From Typha latifolia (Eukaryota > Streptophyta > Magnoliopsida > Poales > Typhaceae): DNA of 64,000 nucleotides. Both the position numbers and the translations under genes were made by a program. Location of the stretch: positions 8,660,850-8,724,849 of the forward strand of contig CM034113.1 of NCBI GenBank assembly GCA_019914945.1, given 5' to 3'. The notes under the pieces were generated by a model. That model was given only the letters and a program-made list of their open reading frames with translations. It searched no databases and had not been told where the DNA came from. Every line of letters begins with the position of its first letter. Position 1 is the first letter of the stretch. Shown piece by piece: positions 14,674 to 29,488 of the stretch.

Positions 14674-15567
14674 ATATAACTCTTCTTGTTGATACGGAAA
14701 GAAGAACAAGAGAGAGGTATGAATTTGATACCCAATCTTCATTATTTTTGTGATAAAAATATCATTTGGAGCATGAACTCCAGTGCATCTCCTCTTTGTG
14801 GATGTAAAAATGTAATCTTTCTTGCTTTCAACCCTGCTCCTGGTGTGATATTTACTATTGGATGTCAACCAACGGTAGCTTCTATTAGTTATCTGTTTCA
14901 CGTTTGAACTCTGGATGAACCTTATCTGAATCAACTCCTTTCTACTCTTCCATACAAAAGCTTGGTTTATATGAGGTATGCTGTCCTTTAAGTTCTATAA
15001 ACTTTAGCACAGATAGTGAGCTTGATTAGATCATGGAAAGACAGTGGAGCAAATACCCCTTTAAAAACCTTGTGCTGGGAGCAGCAACTAAAACGACGTA
15101 TAGATGATAGATCTTCATTGGTTTCTGTCATAAGAAAAGGTGGGGCCTTTCATTTTTCTAGATGTACCTTTACCCTATTGCCGTATTGCCCTACGAGGAC
15201 AATTTTTGTTGAGATTTCAGTGTAATATTTATGGTTCAGTCAAATTTGGCTAGCTCAATTATTTCTTTCATCTAACTTAGCTTTTTGGTCATACATGGCT
15301 TTCTAAATGGTGGAATTAAATTATTCTTTTTCTCGTTACCCCCCTTTGGCTTCTTATATTCCACTCAACCTGATGTTAATTGATATTCTTTGTGAAGCAT
15401 AACATCAGTATGTAATAGAAATATTATTTAGTTGTCTACATTTTCCTTCCTATTAGCCTTTTTCGACCTGAGGGTTGTAACTTTATAAAATTTTCGTGGA
15501 GATGCACTATTGTAATAAGAAGCCAGTTTGGTTATCTAGGAGGGCCATCAAGAGTAGAATTTCTTAC

Positions 15568-15713
15568 CTGTTGTTCATTATTTTGCTCAGGGACATCGAA
15601 CAAGCTATTGGCATCTTGGAGGAAACTGCCCACCCAGCTTGACAGCGGGATTTGCTGCCCGAGCTGTGTCTGTGCCGCTGGAGGAGTTGAGACTTGTTGG
15701 TTGGTGATATGTA
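15568..15713 (-). other. Exon-like orphan segment of unknown origin
   Basis: Read on the minus strand, 48 codons stay open and use a balanced composition that includes SSWVGSFLQDANSLFDVPEQ. The segment ends exactly at a strong donor (CAG|GTAAGA) and starts after an AG. No other exon of the same gene is visible nearby. On the plus strand a polypyrimidine tract and CAG at about 15592 could instead be an acceptor for a spliced 3' UTR exon of the kinase gene. I do not recognise the protein family. Confidence 0.3.
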
Positions 15714-16383
15714 CTGTCTCTGGTATTAGTTATGTTTTGCAAGAAACTTCATTTTCTACAATATTATGACTTTGATTTTGCATTCAATGCATCATGTGTA
15801 TGGTATGAGATTGCCAGTGACTAATGCTGTGCATCTAGCATTCCTCAGACCTCAAATTGAAGACAAATGAAGAACAGTTTTCTTTCTCAAACAACCATTT
15901 CCCTTTGTGAAAGTTATACTAATTTTACAAAATTTTAAGAAGGCACTGGTGTCTTTCACCCTGTATTCCTTACTATTGTAGAGCAACGTTTGAAAATGCA
16001 CATAAGTCGACCATGTATATACTTCGGTATCCTATTTTCTTCTTCTTTTTATTATTTATTTTTTATTAGAATATGCCTGTATCCTTAGTAGAGCATTCTA
16101 GATATGTGACCTACTTAAGATATCAGTCCAAGTGCGATTTACAGAAAGATTTCTAGAATAGCACAACATAACAACTCATAGCAAGTACTAACATGGAAGT
16201 CATTACATGAAAGATACTACATGAGAGTGAGCTTCTTCTTCCTCTCACTGGAAGATCCACCACTAGCAACATTTGATTTAGGTCCTGTCCTGCTCACTAC
16301 CTCTATGGATCCTAACTCATAGCAGGATTCGGACAAGTGGAAGGCTCATCTTTCCTTTGAAACTTGGCGTGAGGAGGCGAAGC

Positions 16384-16525
16384 TTACACATAGAATGGAG
16401 GGGGCTGCGAGATGTACTTGAAAGGTTTTGGTGGTGGTGGTGGTGACTTAGACTTGTACATAGGAGGGTGTGAAGGAGACTTGTCGAGAAATGGAGGTGG
16501 AGGGTAAGTTGAGTCCAGTTCCAGC
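16384..16525 (-). pseudogene. Proline-rich / extensin-like C-terminal fragment
   Basis: The minus strand encodes a short peptide with extensin-like spacing, including KSKSPPPPPKPFKY and QPPPFYV, followed directly by TAA. No start codon, signal peptide or upstream repeat array is present. It looks like the tail of a cell-wall proline-rich protein gene whose body is missing. A chance product of a GGT-rich tract cannot be fully excluded. Confidence 0.4.
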
Positions 16526-18278
16526 CTTGGAAGGCCTTCTCTTTCCTTTTCTTCTATTTTTACTTTATTCTATGGGGAATTTAGCCGAGCATCATGTCTT
16601 ATGCCTCGTTTAAACCAAGTGGGTTTTAATAAGTTTAAGAGCTAAAGACATGATCATTTATCTTGTGGTGTTCTTTAATCCCAAGATTAGCACGTCTCAT
16701 GGCTAGGAATTGAATGTTTGCTAGGCCTTGGAGAGTGGGGAGTGGTTTAAATCTATGGTTACCCTAGGTTTATAAAAATTAAAGATGCACTTCTTGTGAA
16801 TCGCGTCCATCATAAGGTGGAATTGGAAAAGATCACACTAAGTAATAGTAGGGGAATCTCTCCTAGATCACTACACTATTAGTGAATAATCTCCTGCATT
16901 TTGCACTAATCATATCATCACTGTTGATATTGTTGCCATCATCGACATAGGACGACTTCTTTGATGCTATATATCAAAAACAAATTGTCGAAAAGTTCTC
17001 CTATGCTACTCAACATCTTCCAGTGGTTCTCGATGAGGACTAATTGTTATTTTAGTGCACAAACCCCGTGACCATGCTCTTTATACTTGGTTAAGTATTA
17101 GGAGTTTTTGTATGAATACCTTTAAAAAAAAACTTTCTATTTGCTTGTCTATATTTCTAAAATTGATATTCACGTCTATACCACAGATGTCTTTTATATA
17201 AGTGCTCTCCCCGTAATTTTTCAATAAATATAAGATTTATTAATTTAATAGAAAATGATAAAAATATTCTTAATTAAAAGAAATGTATAAAAACTAAAAG
17301 GAGAAAATTTTATCTTTTTATATCTAAATTGTTTAAAATTTAATCGTTAGTAGATAGCTAATATTCAAGCTTGATTGTCGGAATCAAACTTGAATTTAAT
17401 TTTCAGCCGAGCTTGATCATGAGCCAGCTCGATAAGGCTCGAGAATAATACTATATTATTTAAAATATATATAATACGTACTAATATAATTAATATGAAA
17501 CTTTAGATCAAGATTTAAAGGCTCTTAATATTAGTTATTCTAGGGCTATATTTTTCAGCCATGTTATAACAATAATAGAAGGAAACTACATTTAATTATA
17601 TTTTTGTTATTATTCTTTTAATTTTTTGTAATCTCTATCTTTCTGTAGTTCAGATTGTTGACTCCGAACAGAATTCAAGCTTGATTCAATTCAAACTTGA
17701 TCTAGGCTTAATATATGTTTGAATGTGCACTATAATTGATTGGCTCAAATTGAAGCTTAATTTTGAATTTACACTTAAAATTAATTTCAAATCAAGCTCG
17801 ATTTCTCTAAGTAATGGGCCGTATGTGCCAGTGGTTCTTTGCTGGGCCCCAGTTCTAATAGATGCAATCTTTCAGGCAAAGCTGCGGCCCAATGTGAGAG
17901 GCTTATTCGCATGGCAGGCAACTCAAGGAGGAGAGAAATTAGCTTGTCTTTGTCTTCCCTATCTCTCTCTCTCTCACACACATTTCGTCGAACAGCTCTC
18001 TTGCGAGGAGGGAGTTCCAACTTCCAGCTTCCAATTTCCAATAGTTGGATCACAGTGTGCTCAAATTACTAAACTCAATTGACAACTGACTCCCCTTTGC
18101 TACTAACACTAAACAAATAGCCAACGACACTAATGATATTAGTTATGTCTCACAATCTGAAGACATACAAAAAAGAGTGTCATCAAGTGGCCCAATCTTT
18201 AGGCTAGGTGAACTCCGGACTCTCGGATCGATATCTGACGGTCAAGAAAGCACGTGGAGGCATCATATAGTGCGGGCT

Positions 18279-18313
18279 GGAGCCTGGAGCCTGGAGCCTG
18301 GAGCCTGGAGCCC
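18279..18313. repeat. Tandem CTGGAGC heptamer
   Basis: About five head-to-tail copies of the heptamer CTGGAGC, the last ending in a variant. Confidence 0.85.
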
Positions 18314-18784
18314 GGCATGATAAATTAGCTTCAATGATGGCTTCAAAATTTTATAGTGGAAAAGGTAGATGAGATAGTTGATATAATTACCACATCCATA
18401 GGACTATGGACTTTTTCTAATTGAAAGTTATTAAAGAAAATAGAGGTTAGCTCCAAAGGTACGGGGATATCGCCTCCCAGAAGTGGCTGCCCAAATAATA
18501 TCTTTATACTTTGCAAAGTAAAACAAAAAGAGACTTCGGGAAAGGAATTTAAGGGATTAAGTCTGATTTTTTTTTTGTTATTTATGAGCTCAAAAACTAA
18601 ATATGGGTTTAGAGTTGTTAGTCGTGAGAAAGTTATCTACCAGCTCTACTAGAATTAATTGATAAATTTTATTTATTTTTTAGTTTAATATAAACTACTC
18701 TTGTTGCTCACCCAAACTTGATCTCCTCCATGCCGACAAGCACCAAATAAACAACACACTGCAACCCTCCCAGAGACAATGTCA

Positions 18785-18836
18785 AGCCCACACGTGCTGT
18801 CTCAACTCCCAATTCCCAAACATGCACGTGTGGGCT
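18785..18836. promoter_or_regulatory. Perfect 13-bp inverted repeat with a CACGTG core in each arm
   Basis: The arms 18785-18797 and 18824-18836 are exact reverse complements, separated by 26 bases. Each contains the palindromic G-box core CACGTG. It lies about 580 bases upstream of the TATA box of the PRAF-like gene. G-boxes bind plant bZIP and bHLH factors; binding here is inferred. Confidence 0.5.
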
Positions 18837-19416
18837 CCACCAAATATCCCCCCCCCCCGACCCCATCCACCAGATATCACATCGTGAGGGCAGTTTCGTC
18901 ATTTTACGCGACGAAAAGACTAATTGTCTCCTGATGGAAGTCGCATAATCCCGATTCGGTCAAAGATAAAGACGACGAAATTTCCCTCTCTCGACACCTC
19001 CGGAGCAACTTTATTTAACACGATTCGCCGACGTGGCAGCCCATCTAACTCTTGACGACAGTGGAATTGGAAGCACAGTTTGGTCGACCTTAACGTGCTC
19101 TGCAGGAACAGAAACGAGATCATTCTCGTCGCAGTGCAGCTAATCGCACCGGCGGTGACGCTTACACCACGGCTTTCCTCTCTTTATCTGCGGTTTTTAT
19201 ATATTGTGTCGCATTTTTTAACGCCTTTACCACTTACGGACACGAATCCCGTCCTCCGCATTGCCCGTAACCTTCTCCGCCTCCGTTAATCCCCTACTCT
19301 CCCCTGTACTCCGCCGCAGCTTGGAGTCCCGACACCGCCCGCGAGAGAGCCGGAGAGCGGTCGGCAAACCGCCCCTCTACTTCCCCAATTGTTCCCCAAA
19401 ATGGCGGCTCTACTGC

Positions 19417-19424
19417 TATAAATA
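19417..19424 (+). promoter_or_regulatory. TATA box of the PRAF-like gene
   Basis: TATAAATA lies 210 bases before the proposed start codon and is followed by a CT-rich leader that includes the TAGGGTTT motif common in plant 5' ends. Confidence 0.6.
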
Positions 19425-19556
19425 ACTCGCGAGGCCCTCGAGCTCTGGTTTTGGAGTTTCTTTTGCTTCTCTTTAGTATTACTCGCTTGGATTTAGTGAA
19501 GAGAAGAGAGCACGATTTCTAGGGTTTCTTCTCTTCTTCTGCACTGGAGAGATTTG

Positions 19557-19589
19557 ATGAGAATACGAGGAAGGATCTGGACTCCATGA
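19557..19589 (+). promoter_or_regulatory. Upstream ORF in the PRAF-like leader
   Basis: This 10-codon ORF ends in TGA and overlaps a second upstream ATG at 19586. The second reading frame runs past the main start and into exon 2 before stopping. Translation of the main protein would therefore need leaky scanning or reinitiation. Confidence 0.45.
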
Positions 19590-19626
19590 CAATGCTGGCG
19601 GCGTTCGAGGGCGGCTCGCACATGGA

Positions 19627-22600
19627 ATGGCGGATCTCGACCGGGATATCGGCGAAGTAAGAGGGAGATTTGCGTTCTTTTGGACTTCTACTTCATTTGA
19701 TACTTTGATTGCTCTTTATTTTTACTCTTTTGTGGTTAGAATTTGGGAGAGTTCTTACTTGTGTACTGATTAGAAGTCCACGACACTTTAGGAGAGAGTT
19801 TAAAAGCTGAAGAGAAGACGATTTAGAAGGAAAATGGAGTAATGCAGGGTTTTGGTGTCATTAGATTTTGGAGTTATTGTGGTCAGCGGTCTGCATTTGT
19901 TGGTGATCACATAGTTTTAGATATGGGGAGTTGAATTAGTTGATCGCTTATCGGGATTTGAAGCCCATTGATTCTTTTGAGACAAGATTATATAAATATA
20001 TCTCTTTTAGGTCTAACGTGCAATCGGTGCAACTACCAGGGCCTCTGCTATTTTGAGTCTAGCTTGCCATCTACGGCATGTTTAACCAAATTCACAACTC
20101 ACAAGTAGATAAGCTTCCACCTGCAATTGGAGGGTAACTCACTTCACAAGGCAAATGTTTTGTTAATAGCCGGAAAAAGTTCCGTTATATATTTATATTC
20201 CTTTTGCTGCTTTGCTTACACTGATGTTGATGCCCTCATTTTGAAAACCATGTTTATGAACATGTGTGCCCTAACAGATTTATAATCTATTGTGTTCCTT
20301 AAAAGAACTTGTTACCTTATATAGTTTGAAGAAAAGGTACTACTCACCTAGATGGAGTCAGAAAGGGAAACCAGAGGGTTTACCCTAAAAAACTATCTAA
20401 TGTATGTCTTTGCTAAGTATATTTTCTAAAAGTATGTCACTTGAAATGATTATCATAGTATTAGATTGAAATTTAGCATCTTCTAGTACAATTCTAATGC
20501 TTTGAATGTTCTTCAGGATTCATTTGTTTTATAGAACTATGTGCTGTTGTGATTTTGCAACCATTTTCCTTGCAATATCTTATATGTAAGAGACTAACAC
20601 TGTTTATTTATGTTGATCCTGTCAGTATAAATCTTCATTTGTTTAGTAGTTTGTTGGCAGAGAACCAAGCTTCATTTCTAAAGTCATCCTTGAACCATGA
20701 GTTTCGTCTCTATGTGCAGCCATTATTTATTTCCTGTTTCTAGATATACTGGAATATCAGAACATGCTGCATTTCAAAATAAAATCTGCTTTTCTCCATT
20801 AAAACGTTGCTGAGGTGAAGATAGTGGAGCTTTCTATGCAACCCTACATTTGGCTACTTCATAAATGTTTTAATTAGTGACTTTCTTTCAGCCTGTCTCC
20901 GCAGTATTTACACCCAGAGAAGGACATCTGTCCTCCTTGTTGATTCTTTACTATGGAAAATAGTCTCTGATCTGGTTACTGTACTAAGTTCCTTTTACTT
21001 TCTTTTACAGTTCTGCGCTTCTGATCTTCCAAGATTCATGCACTGATAATTTGTTCCGTCTTTTCTATTACTAGATATGTAAGGATAAAGCTGAGGAAGA
21101 GGTATGCTTTGCAGTGCTCCATGGTTTGAGTTCTTCAGACCAGTGTGGTCGTTCAAAGATTGATGGGAGGAGTAACGGTGGATTTTATCTTGAGGTAAAT
21201 GATCTACCTTGAACTATGATTTATTCAACTCCTTAAATCATAACATCAACTTAGTCATTTTATCAATGTAAATTGCATACAAGTCAAGTTTTGGAAATTT
21301 GAATCTAAATTTTGTGTTTCTCTAAGATCCTAGAATCACATATCTAAATCACATTAGAGTAAATGCCTTACGGCTTTTTATTGTGTTTGATTAACTCTGT
21401 AGTTGTTTATACTTGATGGCCTGTTGACTTTTCATTATAAGAATGTGTTATATTAACTTTGTGCCATTAACTTTTTAAATGTAATGCAATCACATTTTAT
21501 AGTTATTTACATAGCCTCTTGGAAAATCTTTTGCAGGATAAGAGAGATTTGATATCCAATAGTCCAAGGGAGAGCTTCACTAGCACTGCAATCTCTTTTA
21601 GTTCCCCTGACACCAGCCTAAATACAAATACATTACCCGTAGTATCTTCTTCTGAAAATTTGGAGCTTTTAGAAAGATCAGATGTAACAAATATGCACAT
21701 AAAAGGGATCTCCTCAGATATCACTAGGGTTAGCACTTCTAGTGCCCCTAGCACATCTAGTCACGGCTCTTCACATGATGATTGTTATTCTTTAGGGGAT
21801 GTGTATGTGTGGGGTGAAGTCATATGTGATGATTCTGCAAGAAATGGAGCTGATAAATTTGTCTGTTCTTCTAGTGGTAGAGCTGATTTTCTTCTGCCTA
21901 AACCCTTGGAATCCAATTCAGTTCTAGATGTCCACCAAATGGCCTGTGGAGTTCGGCATGCTGCTCTTGTTACGAGACATGGAGAAATCTTCACATGGGG
22001 TGAAGAATCTGGAGGACGACTTGGTCATGGAGTTGGAACATATGTGCACCCTCATCAAATTGAATCTTTAGCAGTCTGTAACGTAGAGTTTGTTGCTTGT
22101 GGCGAATTCCATACATGTGCTGTAACAGTTGCCGGTGAACTTTATACCTGGGGAGATGGAACTCAAAGTGTTGGGCTTCTCGGTCATGGAACTGATGTCA
22201 GTCGCTGGATACCTAAGAGAGTCTCAGGACCATTGGAGGGACTTCAAGTTGCTTATGTCACCTGTGGAACCTGGCACACAGCCTTGATAACTTTAACTGG
22301 GCAACTATTCACCTTTGGTGATGGAACATTTGGTGTCTTAGGCCATGGCAACAGACAAAGCATGCCATCTCCAAGAGAGGTAGAATCTTTGAAGGGTTTG
22401 AAGACGATTGCAGTTGCTTGTGGTGTATGGCACACTGCTGCTGTTGTAGAGGTTATGGCTACTCAGTCTAGTGTGAGCATATCATTTGGAAAGTTGTTTA
22501 CCTGGGGTGATGGGGACAAGTATCGCCTTGGTCATGGTGATAGGGAGCCACGACTTAAGCCCACTTGTGTATCTTCACTGATTGAGCATAATTTTCACAA

Positions 22601-25137
22601 GATTGCTTGTGGTCATAGCCTTACTATTGGCTTGACAACTTCTGGACATGTTTTTACCATGGGAAATACTGTTTATGGTCAAATTGGCAATCCCCGATCT
22701 GATGGCAAGCTTCCTTGTTTGGTTGAAGATATGCTTGCTACTGAATCTGTTGATGAAGTTGCCTGTGGTTCGTATCATGTTGCTGTTTTAACAACGAGGA
22801 ATGAAGTTTTCACATGGGGAAAAGGGGCCAATGGAAGATTGGGCCATGGAGATCTTGAAGATCGAAATCTACCGACACGAGTTGAAGCTTTGAGGGATAG
22901 AGCTGTTAGACATATAGCTTGCGGTGCAAACTTCACCGCTGCCATATGTCAGCACAAATGGATGATAAGTGCAGAGCATTCTCAGTGTGCCTCATGTAGA
23001 CATGCATTTGGATTTACTCGAAGAAGGCATCATTGTTACAATTGTGGGCTTGTCCTCTGCCATTCATGCAGCTCCAGGAAATCTTTAGGAGCAGCATTGT
23101 CTCCAATTCCTGGAAAACCATATCGTGTTTGTGATTCTTGCTATATAAAATTGAATAAAGTACTTGACTCTGGTGTAACTAATGATAAAAAGAATGATAT
23201 ACTCCACCTCTCAGGCGGAAACAAGGATAGGTTCGACAAAGTTGATATAAAATCAGCCAAGGCCATTTTGCCTGGTAACTTGGATATGATTTTACACTTG
23301 GATCTCAAGGCAGCGAAACATGGGAAGAAGGATTCCTTATCCTTTATTCGGTCGCCCCACATTACTTCATTATTGCATCTGAAAGACATTGCTTTGGCTG
23401 GTGGGCTTGACTTGAACAGAGCAGTTCACACATCCACGGTTCAATCTGTAAATCCCTCCAGAACTGTTTCACCTTTCTCTCGAAAACCTAGCCCTTTACA
23501 TTCTGCAACACCTCTTCCCAAAGCTTCTGGTCTTTCTTTTTCCAAAAGTGTTGCTGAGAGTCTCAAAAAGACAAATGAGCTTCTGAATCAAGAAGTCCAA
23601 AAGTTGCATGTTCAGGTAATTACTTAATTACACCTATGGGACTATTCATGCATTATTATCTTAACTGGCCATCAAATGTGATGAATCTTGTTAGGCTCAA
23701 AATTTGAGACAGCGTTGTGATCTTCAAGAAGTCGAGTTGCAGAAATTTGCAAAGAAAGCTCAAGAAGCTATGGCGGTGGCTGCAGAGGAATCTGCAAAAT
23801 CCAAAGCTGCAAAAGAAGTTATAAAATCATTAACAGCACAGGTAGGTTTGGTTTTCATGGTTTTCTTTTTGTTTTGACAGCTTGGTTCATGTTTTGGTAT
23901 TTACAGTAGTTACGCAACTTAACGGTTCCTTGCTTTACAAAGTAGCAACCATTTGAATGAGATAATATTTTGAGAGATTCTTAGTGGTGAATGTCCACAA
24001 TGTTAGCATTCATTCATTGTATAATTCTATACACCTGGGAAACCAAATCATAACAAAGAGGTTGTCCTTAATGATTATGGATTTGCCATTTCTGATATTT
24101 CATCTTTTTTAACATAATGTGATGTATTCTCCTTTATTTTCAGCTTTTCCTTTATTTCAGTACAGGAGCACCCTCAAAGCTCTCTGTATCCTAGCCTTGC
24201 TAGATTATAGTCTGATTTTAATGGTTGTTTCTTTCATTTCTTATCAACATTTTGATCTTCTACTGATTACATGTCTCTCCTTTGTTTACTTGATATAGCT
24301 TAAAGACATGGCGGAAAAATTACCTCAGGTTGTCCAGGAAGGCAGCGAGATGAAAACCATACACATGCCAAATGGCATCGATTCACATATTAATCACCAC
24401 TCAAATTTGAATGGGATGCACCAGTCAGGAAGTAATTCAAGAAGTGACTTGAATAGACATCTAGTTAACACTACAATTGCAACTATTACAAGTGGTATCT
24501 CAGGTCAACATCGTTTGCCAGATGAAGTTCGTGAAACTGATGAAAAGAACACACACTTCCAAAATGACAGGGTTGTGATTGCCCCTGAAACAGAAGAACA
24601 TATGAACAGAAGTGACCGGAATGATAATGAAGAGATGCTGACAACAAAGAGTAGAGCAGATGATAGTGTTAGTGAGGATTGTGAGTCCCTTCAAAATGGT
24701 GAAAATGGTGCCAAGTCTCGAAGCACCATGCCATGTGGTAATCAAATTGAGGCAGAGTGGATTGAACAGTATGAACCTGGTGTATATATTACTCTCACAG
24801 CTCATCGCGATGGAACTCGAGATCTGAAGAGGGTGCGCTTTAGGTATAATCTTCTTCTTTAGTGTTTTCTTCTTTTGTTTCATGGAGTTCTATTTTTCGT
24901 ATCCAAACTAAACTGGGATATTAGCATGACTGCACTGAGTTGTGTGCATTCAATTTTAATGCCCATTTTTTCTTAAATATTTTCTGCAGTCGAAGAAGAT
25001 TTGGAGAGCATCAAGCAGAAGCCTGGTGGTCTGAAAATCGAGAAAAGGTGTACGAGAGATATGATGTTCATGGGTCTGACTGTCCATCAGCAGCAGAAAT
25101 AACCAAATCTACTCACCGAGCAGAAGAAGACTTCTAG
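19627..25137 (+). CDS. PRAF-type RCC1-FYVE-BRX protein lacking the PH domain core
   Basis: Six exons join in phase: 19627-19656, 21075-21194, 21537-23615, 23695-23841, 24299-24843 and 24990-25137, giving 1022 residues. Exon 1 encodes [10 protein letters not shown], the usual first residues of the family. Exon 2 begins [10 protein letters not shown], which is the last strand and helix of a PH domain, so most of the PH domain is absent. RCC1 repeats span about 138-525 ([14 protein letters not shown] and similar). A FYVE zinc finger spans about 528-597 with [10 protein letters not shown] and paired cysteines. A coiled coil lies near 715-805, and a BRX domain at about 943-999 contains [17 protein letters not shown]. 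Family members usually have about 1100 residues, bind phosphoinositides through PH and FYVE domains, and are proposed guanine-exchange or polarity scaffolds. Here only FYVE would bind lipid. The exon order, a relic PH exon at 20892-20974 and upstream ATGs suggest a gene in transition. Confidence 0.85.
20892..20974 (+). pseudogene. Relic of the missing PH-domain exon
   Basis: Within intron 1, sequence matching the conserved PH segment is still readable but broken. One frame gives QYLHPEKD, then a frame change gives [11 protein letters not shown] followed by TAG, then a further one-base loss before a segment readable as SLDL. It ends at a GT exactly where the intact exon would join the exon starting ICKDK. 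The preceding part of the exon is not found, so it has been deleted or is beyond recognition. Confidence 0.65.
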
Positions 25138-26221
25138 CCTCCTAACAAATAAGTTTTAAAATGATCATGCAGAAAATTTCTTTGGGGACTTCAGATAATA
25201 ATTTGAAGTCTGAGAGACTGCAACTGTGATATTTAGTGTCATGCAGAAAGCTCTCCAGTATGCAGTGTTACACCCCCCCTTTGGATAGATATAATGTATT
25301 AATAATTCATCTAATCTCTTTTGTGATTACTGATTACATCTGTGTCTGCCCTTGCCTGTTGTATTGCAGTGTAAACGATTACAGATGAAGGTTTAGTGCG
25401 GAGGTAGGTGTCTTCCTTTGTGATTACATATGAAGTTCACTTCTCCTCCTTCTTTACTAGCTTTCTTTTTTCTCTTTTTTCTACTTTCTTATGTGTCTTT
25501 TGTTGAAGTCATGATATATATTGGGTTCACTATCTGTCATAAGATTCACATCTTATTACCATTGTTTATTCACATGCAGTATTAGGAGTCTATTAACTTA
25601 ATCTTTTAGGTCAACCAGTAACATTTTATTGTACGTTCATAAATTTAATATTTTTAGGGAAATTTTACCATCTACAGAAATAGCAAATAAATTGTTAAAA
25701 TATAAATAGAAGATAATCCTACATTCTCTAAGTCTAATATGTTAGCATACCATTTAAGTGGTGCTTATTATAGAGAAGTTGATAAAGTGAATGATCTCAT
25801 TTATGGAAGAAGTATATATTGGATAACAACGAAGTGTTAACTTCTAGTCCAATAAATATCAGCATATAAATATCTGGAAGCCTTCAAAAGTATATGGTAT
25901 ATGTCCGACTCTGGTTGGTTCGAATACCGACCTGACTTGCTTGAGCCCGACTTATCATAAGCAAAGCTCGAGTTAGACGCCCGAACCCGAGCACGAGTGG
26001 ACGGCTCGAGCTCGGTTCCAATCTTTTGGCCGGAGCCCGGTCAATGAGCATCCTTTTAGATTCATATCACTGTGATGCATCATCGCATACCATTTTAGAT
26101 TGGATCCTGATGGATACTGATAGCTAAATTTCCTTAAATATATGATTCCCTCCTAGTAAATCTGATCCGTCCATTCAGCTGACGTGTTGGTATTGCCATA
26201 TCGATGCGGCCTCTTATCTTT
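25138..26221. other. Intergenic region between the PRAF-like and WNK genes
   Basis: It includes the PRAF-like 3' UTR and an AT-rich stretch. At about 25915-26045 there is a GC-rich patch of repeated GAGCTCG/GCCCGAG-like words. Such patches are typical of degenerate DNA-transposon termini in plants, but no element boundaries can be drawn. Confidence 0.45.
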
Positions 26222-26229
26222 TATAAATA
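26222..26229 (+). promoter_or_regulatory. TATA box of the WNK gene
   Basis: TATAAATA lies about 430 bases before the start codon, followed by a CT-rich leader with TAGGGTTT motifs and a CGAT repeat near 26457-26472. Confidence 0.55.
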
Positions 26230-26653
26230 AATCCCGCGACTTTTCTCTATTTTCCCGAAAAAGATACGAAAAGAACACGAGAACCCCTCCAACCCCGCCG
26301 ACGATCCGAAACAAACCTCTTCTCCTGCGATTTTTTCTTTCCTCTCTCATCAGATTGCTTGCGAGAATTAGGGTTTTTGTCGTCCCCTTTCTAGGGTTTT
26401 GCTCGGGTCAGTTGCATCGTCTTCGCTGTCTGTTCGTCTTCTCATCTCTCTATCGTTCGATCGATCGATCGATTCCTTTTACCTTCTGTTCCTTCTGCTT
26501 TCCGGATTGTACGTCGCGGGTTCGGATAAGGATTAGTTTTTTTCTTATTCCAGGAATCTAGGAAATCCTCCTTTTCCTTACATAGGTATCAACCCTGCGA
26601 GGTTGGAATTCTGGGCTTCGTCTCCGCCTCTTCGCGTCTCCCAGCCGGCGGCA

Positions 26654-29488
<2,835 letters not shown>

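Larger units (their letters stand above)
14680..18780. other. Intergenic stretch between the kinase and PRAF genes
   Basis: No intact gene is seen. It carries an isolated exon-like segment (15568-15713), a proline-rich protein relic (16384-16525), an AT-rich region around 17.1-17.7 kb with degenerate GAGCTCG-like patches typical of plant DNA-transposon ends, and a CTGGAGC heptamer repeat at 18279-18313. Confidence 0.5.

Noticed and set aside
24500..24883. 127-codon minus-strand frame in the PRAF-like gene
   Set aside because: Antisense to a well-supported coding exon; no independent evidence.
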